Shown: positions 40,506-43,581 of the stretch, in pieces
Layout: each line of letters starts with the position of its first letter
Position numbering within the stretch: the first letter of the stretch is position 1
Source: a virus
Direction: 5' to 3' (one strand)
Virus record (IMG/VR): IMGVR_UViG_3300044996_000126
Coordinates: 1-43,581 of that record
DNA: 43,581 nucleotides
The notes under the pieces: model-generated
What the model saw: only the letters and a program-made list of their open reading frames with translations
Databases searched by the model: none
Told to the model about the DNA's origin: nothing
Program-made: the position numbers and the translations under genes

Positions 40506-40901
40506 TTACGCGAGCTTCTGCGTATCCGGGTTCACGCGCTCGACCGCGATCTCGATGTGGTGCTTGACCTTGCGCCCAACGTTGTAGAGGGCGGGGTTCT
40601 CGAAGGTGTTCCCCGGCTTGATGGCCTTCCACACGTTGCCGTTGTCTTCGTCTTCAAGCAGGTCCCCCGCCTGCACGACACGATCATCCCCGTCGTCGTC
40701 AACCGGCTCCAAGTACAGGGTGTCCTCCATCTGCTCGAAGACACCGAACTCGCTCGGGATGGCCCGCGTACCGGAAGGGCTGAAGAGCCCCGGCACACCC
40801 GTCTCGATGGTCGTCGGCGTCGCCGGAATGGTCCGCCCACCTGCGCTGATAGTGGAGGTCGGCCTCATGTGCGTGAACGTCTTCGGAGAAGGAACCTGCA
40901 T
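40506..40901 (-). CDS. Head closure/adaptor protein candidate
   Basis: A 131-residue acidic beta-rich protein (MQVPSPKTFTHMRPTSTIS; LEPVDDDGDDRVVQAGDLLED). Its size and position between the connector candidate and the terminator-like protein fit a head-tail closure protein. ATG 40899-40901 with GAGG upstream. No family motif was confirmed. Confidence 0.55.
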   Translation of the reverse strand: MQVPSPKTFTHMRPTSTISAGGRTIPATPTTIETGVPGLFSPSGTRAIPSEFGVFEQMEDTLYLEPVDDDGDDRVVQAGDLLEDEDNGNVWKAIKPGNTFENPALYNVGRKVKHHIEIAVERVNPDTQKLA

Positions 40902-40919
40902 CAGTACGCCTCGTTCCTG

Positions 40920-41639
40920 CTACCACGTTGGAATGTTGAGAGACGGCCCGCTGCGCTCCGCGTGATAGGAGTTCGCCAGTTGGTTCAGCATCTTCTCGCG
41001 CAACCGCTCCCCCGACCGCAACATCTGGTCGGCAATCTTCGAGTTATCAACGGCCAACGTACCGGCCCGCCAACTCCCCTGCTTCTGCATGTCCTGCCCC
41101 ATGCGAATCCAGATCGCTCCCTTGACGAGATTCGCAAACCGTTGATCTTTGACGGCCTGCAAGTCGGCGAGCGTCTTCTCCCGCGCATAGATCACAGCCA
41201 CATGATCCCCGCTCTGCGTCGGGGGAGGCACCAACCATATCTCGCTGTTCACAAAACTCCAGTGCCCCGCGAAGAACCGCCGGTACTCGGCCAACCGCTG
41301 GTGAATGACATGCAGTTCGGACGGGAACTCCTGGTTGAACCCGCCACCGAAGAGGTTCAGATAGAAGTCGTCAACCGTCCCGTCAAACTCCGAAGATGTG
41401 AGGTCGGGGTTCCAGGCCACGTCGATTACCCACAGGGAATCATCGGGGGCGGCGTAGTTCGGTTGGTCGGAGACGGTCGTGATCCCATCCGCTGCCAGGG
41501 TCAGCACGACCTCCGGCTTGTAGAAGCAGTATTCGTTCAGTTCTGCGGCGATGATCTGTAGCATGTCGGCATCGCTGATGTCGTCATCCGTGCAGCCCGC
41601 TGTCGCCCGCAGTTGCTTGATGAGTTCGTGGGAGGTCAT
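40920..41639 (-). CDS. Head-tail connector candidate
   Basis: A 239-residue protein starting MTSHELIKQLRATAGCTDDD, with the ATG overlapping the glycosyltransferase stop (ATGA). The acidic N terminus followed by DADMLQIIAAELNEYCFYKPEVVLTLAADGITTV and DSLWVIDVAWNPDL is like phage connector/neck proteins. The C terminus is helical (LRSGERLREKMLNQLANSY). It precedes the closure and terminator-like proteins, in the usual order. Confidence 0.6.
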   Translation of the reverse strand: MTSHELIKQLRATAGCTDDDISDADMLQIIAAELNEYCFYKPEVVLTLAADGITTVSDQPNYAAPDDSLWVIDVAWNPDLTSSEFDGTVDDFYLNLFGGGFNQEFPSELHVIHQRLAEYRRFFAGHWSFVNSEIWLVPPPTQSGDHVAVIYAREKTLADLQAVKDQRFANLVKGAIWIRMGQDMQKQGSWRAGTLAVDNSKIADQMLRSGERLREKMLNQLANSYHAERSGPSLNIPTW

Positions 41640-42676
41640 CGTGTTGCCCGCCCCCATGCCGCGCGGATTTCGCGTTCCCACGTATCGGCAACGCCGCCCA
41701 TCGACCACTGCCGATACTGGTGCTCCACAGCAGGAGCATGATACACCCACTCCCGCAACTTCTGCAAGAGGTCTGCAAGACTCGGCTCGTACCAGTGGGC
41801 TCCGATGGCCCGCATACCCTGTGCTTCCGACAGCCCCGCCACATCAAGCCCGTACACCCCCCGGTCGTCGATGTAGTCTGCCGGACCCGAGGCCCTCGTC
41901 ACCAAGGCGGGGGTCCCGCAGGCTACGGACTCAAGCGGGCACAGCCCGAAGCCCTCCCCCCTCGTCGGGAACACCGTCAGGTCGCACGACCTGTAGAACG
42001 AGGCCATCATCGAGTCTGTCCAGTCCGCGTCGATGACGTGGCACCCCTGGCCGATCTCTCCCCGCGTGTCGCGGGACTTCACCACCAACACCGCCCCTTC
42101 CGGCGCGAGTTCGTTCCAGGCCCGCAGCAGCAAGTCAATCCCCTTGCGTGGACCGATGACGCCCGCCGTCCCGACAACGCGGTTCCCGAGCGCATCGGGG
42201 CAAACCCGAGACCAGAACCTCTCCCTGTCCTCATGTGACCACTGCTCCCGGCGGTACACCGTCTCCTCATACCCGATGGGCACTATGCGAGGGCGCGGAG
42301 TGTCGCTCTCCCGCCCATGTAGCCCCCGGTTGATGTCGAAGACCTCCCGGCAGAAGGTCGTAGGGACCCACACCTCGTCCGCCCCGCGCAACCGCAGGTT
42401 CCACTCGGACGGAAGCCCCGAAGCCTCGTACATCGTGAAGAGGACCTTGTAGCGCATCGGGAACTGTAACAAGTGGGTTGGCTCTCCGACAAGAACACCG
42501 AAGAAGCGATTGTGGGTGACGGCATCAACCGGGAGAGGGTGTCCTCCGTCCGGCACTCGATTGTCCGTCGCCATGATCTCGCAACGGAACCGCTCCCGCA
42601 ACCTCGAAGCGAGGCCAAGGAAGACCTTCCCCATGCTGGAGAAGTTCGTGCAGGGACCCTTGAGGGTGACGACCAC
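41636..42676 (-). CDS. Glycosyltransferase family 4-type
   Basis: A 346-residue GT-B enzyme. VGTAGVIGPRKGIDLLLRAW and GEGFGLCPLESVACG (with the EX7E pair) followed by GTPALVTRASGPADYI form the nucleotide-sugar binding half. GTG start overlaps the stop of the small basic gene (TAGTG). It sits at the head of the structural operon, which is unusual for a sugar enzyme; glycosylation of virion proteins is possible. Confidence 0.85.
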   Translation of the reverse strand: MVVTLKGPCTNFSSMGKVFLGLASRLRERFRCEIMATDNRVPDGGHPLPVDAVTHNRFFGVLVGEPTHLLQFPMRYKVLFTMYEASGLPSEWNLRLRGADEVWVPTTFCREVFDINRGLHGRESDTPRPRIVPIGYEETVYRREQWSHEDRERFWSRVCPDALGNRVVGTAGVIGPRKGIDLLLRAWNELAPEGAVLVVKSRDTRGEIGQGCHVIDADWTDSMMASFYRSCDLTVFPTRGEGFGLCPLESVACGTPALVTRASGPADYIDDRGVYGLDVAGLSEAQGMRAIGAHWYEPSLADLLQKLREWVYHAPAVEHQYRQWSMGGVADTWEREIRAAWGRATR

Positions 42677-42798
42677 TATGCGGGCTCCTTACCCTGCTTG
42701 ACGCGCAGCGCCTTTGCCCTCGCCCGCCTCTGCGCGTGAGACCAGTACCCCTTCGGCGTTGGCTTCTGCTTCTCAGACGGGTGCTTCTTCTTCGACAT
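42676..42798 (-). CDS. Small highly basic protein
   Basis: A 40-residue protein starting MSKKKHPSEKQKPTPKGYW, with Lys/Arg making up about a third. ATG 42796-42798 follows GGAG at the right distance. It lies between the tRNA cluster and the glycosyltransferase gene. It might bind nucleic acid; no family is known. Confidence 0.6.
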   Translation of the reverse strand: MSKKKHPSEKQKPTPKGYWSHAQRRARAKALRVKQGKEPA

Positions 42799-42815
42799 TG
42801 CCGACTCCTGGTTCG

Positions 42816-42893
42816 TGGTACCAGCGGCGCGATTCGAACGCGCACTGTCCCGCTCTTGAGGCGGTCGCCTCTGCCGAGTTGGGCTACGCTGGC
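42816..42893 (-). tRNA. tRNA-Leu(CAA), short variable arm
   Basis: Cloverleaf on the minus strand with acceptor GCCAGCG/CGCTGGT, anticodon loop CTCAAGA, T-arm GCGCG-TTCGAAT-CGCGC, and encoded ACCA. The variable region is only 5 bases, not the long arm of bacterial leucine tRNAs. The outer pair of the anticodon stem is A-G. Confidence 0.8.
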
Positions 42894-42896
42894 GAC

Positions 42897-42974
42897 TGGT
42901 AGGACGGGCAGGATTCGAACCTGCACTGACACGGCCCTGAACCGTGTGCCTCTGCCAAGTTGGGCTACCGTCCC
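42897..42974 (-). tRNA. tRNA-Leu(CAG), short variable arm
   Basis: Acceptor GGGACGG/CCGTCCT, anticodon loop TTCAGGG, T-arm GCAGG-TTCGAAT-CCTGC, and encoded ACCA. It is closely similar in D arm and variable region to its two neighbours. The variable region is 5 bases, so it is class I. Confidence 0.8.
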
Positions 42975-42978
42975 ATAT

Positions 42979-43056
42979 TGGTGCAGGCGAGAGGATTCGA
43001 ACCTCCACTGAACAGGCCCTCGACCTGCTCCCTCTGCCAAGTTGGGGTACGCCTGC
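42979..43056 (-). tRNA. tRNA-Leu(GAG), short variable arm, C33
   Basis: Acceptor GCAGGCG/CGCCTGC (perfect), anticodon loop TCGAGGG, T-arm GGAGG-TTCGAAT-CCTCT, and encoded ACCA. Position 33, normally U, is C. It shares its body with the two other leucine tRNAs. Confidence 0.75.
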
Positions 43057-43058
43057 TT

Positions 43059-43144
43059 TGGTCCGAGAGGAGGGAGTCGAACCCCCACAGCCGAAGCGGG
43101 TGATCTACAGTCACTTGGGCTCCCCACATGCCCAATGCCCTCGG
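43059..43144 (-). tRNA. tRNA-Tyr(GTA) with long variable arm
   Basis: Anticodon loop CTGTAGA in a GTGA/TCAC stem, variable arm CCG-CTTC-GGC, T-arm GGGGG-TTCGACT-CCCTC, and encoded ACCA. The acceptor stem reads CCGAGGG/CTCTCGG, giving a C1-G72 pair rather than the G1-C72 pair of bacterial tyrosine tRNAs. There are two extra bases before the D stem. Confidence 0.7.
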
Positions 43145-43146
43145 AT

Positions 43147-43221
43147 TGGTGTGCCCTCCGCGAATCGAACGCGGGTCTGCTGCTCTTCGGACAGCCGCTA
43201 CACCGTCTCAGCTAAGGACAC
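43147..43221 (-). tRNA. tRNA-Phe(GAA), C33
   Basis: Acceptor GTGTCCT/AGGGCAC, anticodon stem GCTGT/GCAGC, loop CCGAAGA, T-arm CCGCG-TTCGATT-CGCGG, and encoded ACCA. C replaces the usual U at position 33. Confidence 0.75.
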
Positions 43222-43223
43222 AT

Positions 43224-43312
43224 TGGCGGAGAGTGGAGGATTTGAACCTCCGACCCCGTAGGGCGCACTCCTTAGCAGGGAGGCCCGTTAGACCGGACTC
43301 CGGCAACTCTCC
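43224..43312 (-). tRNA. tRNA-Ser(GCT)
   Basis: Class II tRNA with acceptor GGAGAGT/ACTCTCC, anticodon loop CTGCTAA, long variable arm, T-arm GGAGG-TTCAAAT-CCTCC, discriminator G73 and encoded CCA. All features are normal for serine. Confidence 0.9.
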
Positions 43313-43314
43313 GT

Positions 43315-43403
43315 TGGAGGAAGGGACAGGGATCGAACCTGCAAGGCCGTAGCTCGTCGGTTTTCAAGACCGATGCCGTCGCCATCCGTCGGCTTGCCCT
43401 TCC
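43315..43403 (-). tRNA. tRNA-Ser(TGA)
   Basis: Class II tRNA with acceptor GGAAGGG/CCCTTCC, anticodon stem TCGGT/ACCGA, loop CTTGAAA, T-arm GCAGG-TTCGATC-CCTGT, and encoded CCA. The discriminator base is U73 instead of the G73 usual in serine tRNAs. Confidence 0.8.
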
Positions 43404-43405
43404 GA

Positions 43406-43479
43406 TGGGAGCGGGAGCGAGATTCGAACTCGCGATCACGGGGTATGAGCCCGCCGCCTTGCCTCTTGGCTATCCCGCA
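43406..43479 (-). tRNA. tRNA-Met(CAT), with initiator-like traits
   Basis: Acceptor TGCGGGA/TCCCGCT with a mismatched first pair (U1-U72), anticodon stem GCGGG/CCCGT with three G-C pairs next to the loop CTCATAC, T-arm GCGAG-TTCGAAT-CTCGC, and CCCA end. The unpaired 1-72 position and the GGG/CCC pairs are traits of initiator tRNA. The D stem is of elongator type. Confidence 0.8.
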
Positions 43480-43581
43480 GTTTGCCTGCTCTCTGCTACG
43501 ACTGTTGCCCGTTGCCGTGGTGTGCTGTTACGCCAAAGGGGGCAGCGGTTTCCTGGTTCCGGCCACGGGTCTTACCCGCTT
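43480..43581. other. End of window, no feature recognised
   Basis: These 102 bases upstream of the first tRNA contain no open frame with a ribosome binding site, no -35/-10 pair that I can defend and no complete cloverleaf. The promoter of the tRNA cluster is probably outside the window. Confidence 0.5.

Noticed and set aside
43480-43581. A ninth tRNA
   Set aside because: No T-loop TTCGA motif or acceptor pairing could be found in the remaining bases.

Overview
The window is one continuous stretch of a tailed double-stranded DNA phage (or prophage-like) genome of high GC content, apparently with a long non-contractile (siphovirus-type) tail. It carries terminase, portal, protease/capsid, head-tail connectors, tail tube, a frameshifting tail chaperone, a tape measure of about 1,140 residues and a lysis cassette. 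No sheath gene is seen. All genes that I can support, including eight tRNAs, lie on the minus strand, so transcription runs from high to low coordinates. The host cannot be named from the sequence. Six good sigma70-type promoters (TTGACA-like, always a 17-base spacer) point to a bacterial host.

Layout in transcription order. At 42.8-43.5 kb there is a tight cluster of eight tRNA genes. At 35.2-42.8 kb are head-tail joining and tail genes (connector, closure, terminator-like, tail tube, frameshifted chaperone) interleaved with three glycosyltransferases (GT4, GT9, GT2 types). At 27.4-35.2 kb are the tape measure, a baseplate/tail-tip protein, a LamG-type lectin tail protein and a small accessory protein.

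At 25.2-27.4 kb is the most unusual element. Two arrays of alternating 9-base repeats and 9-base unique spacers, with an exact 36-base period, flank a nuclease-less protein carrying the helix-hairpin-helix/Nop-like domain of IS110 transposases. The unit has its own promoter, a 5' hairpin and a terminator. This architecture matches the recently described TIGR-Tas RNA-guided systems (36-nt tigRNAs, Nop-domain Tas proteins), with a TasA-like, nuclease-free effector nested inside a split array.

At 18-25 kb follow a very large tail/receptor protein, a sigma-factor-like protein, another virion protein, a glycosyltransferase and methyltransferases, one of them interrupted by an in-frame TGA. At 14.5-17.7 kb are a B12-binding radical SAM enzyme, a glycosyltransferase and a sugar-nucleotide epimerase. 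At 4.8-13.8 kb is the head module: terminase subunits, portal, a protein with a degenerate ATP-dependent DNA ligase domain, and a single 925-residue fusion of prohead protease, scaffold and major capsid protein. At 0-4.7 kb are a MazG-like pyrophosphohydrolase, a metallophosphoesterase, a deoxyribosyltransferase-like protein, an amidase endolysin, three small membrane proteins (holin/spanin candidates) and small proteins of unknown function.

Together the genes make the virion, lyse the host and probably glycosylate either the virion or the host surface. The TIGR-Tas-like unit looks like an independently transcribed cargo module inserted between tail genes.
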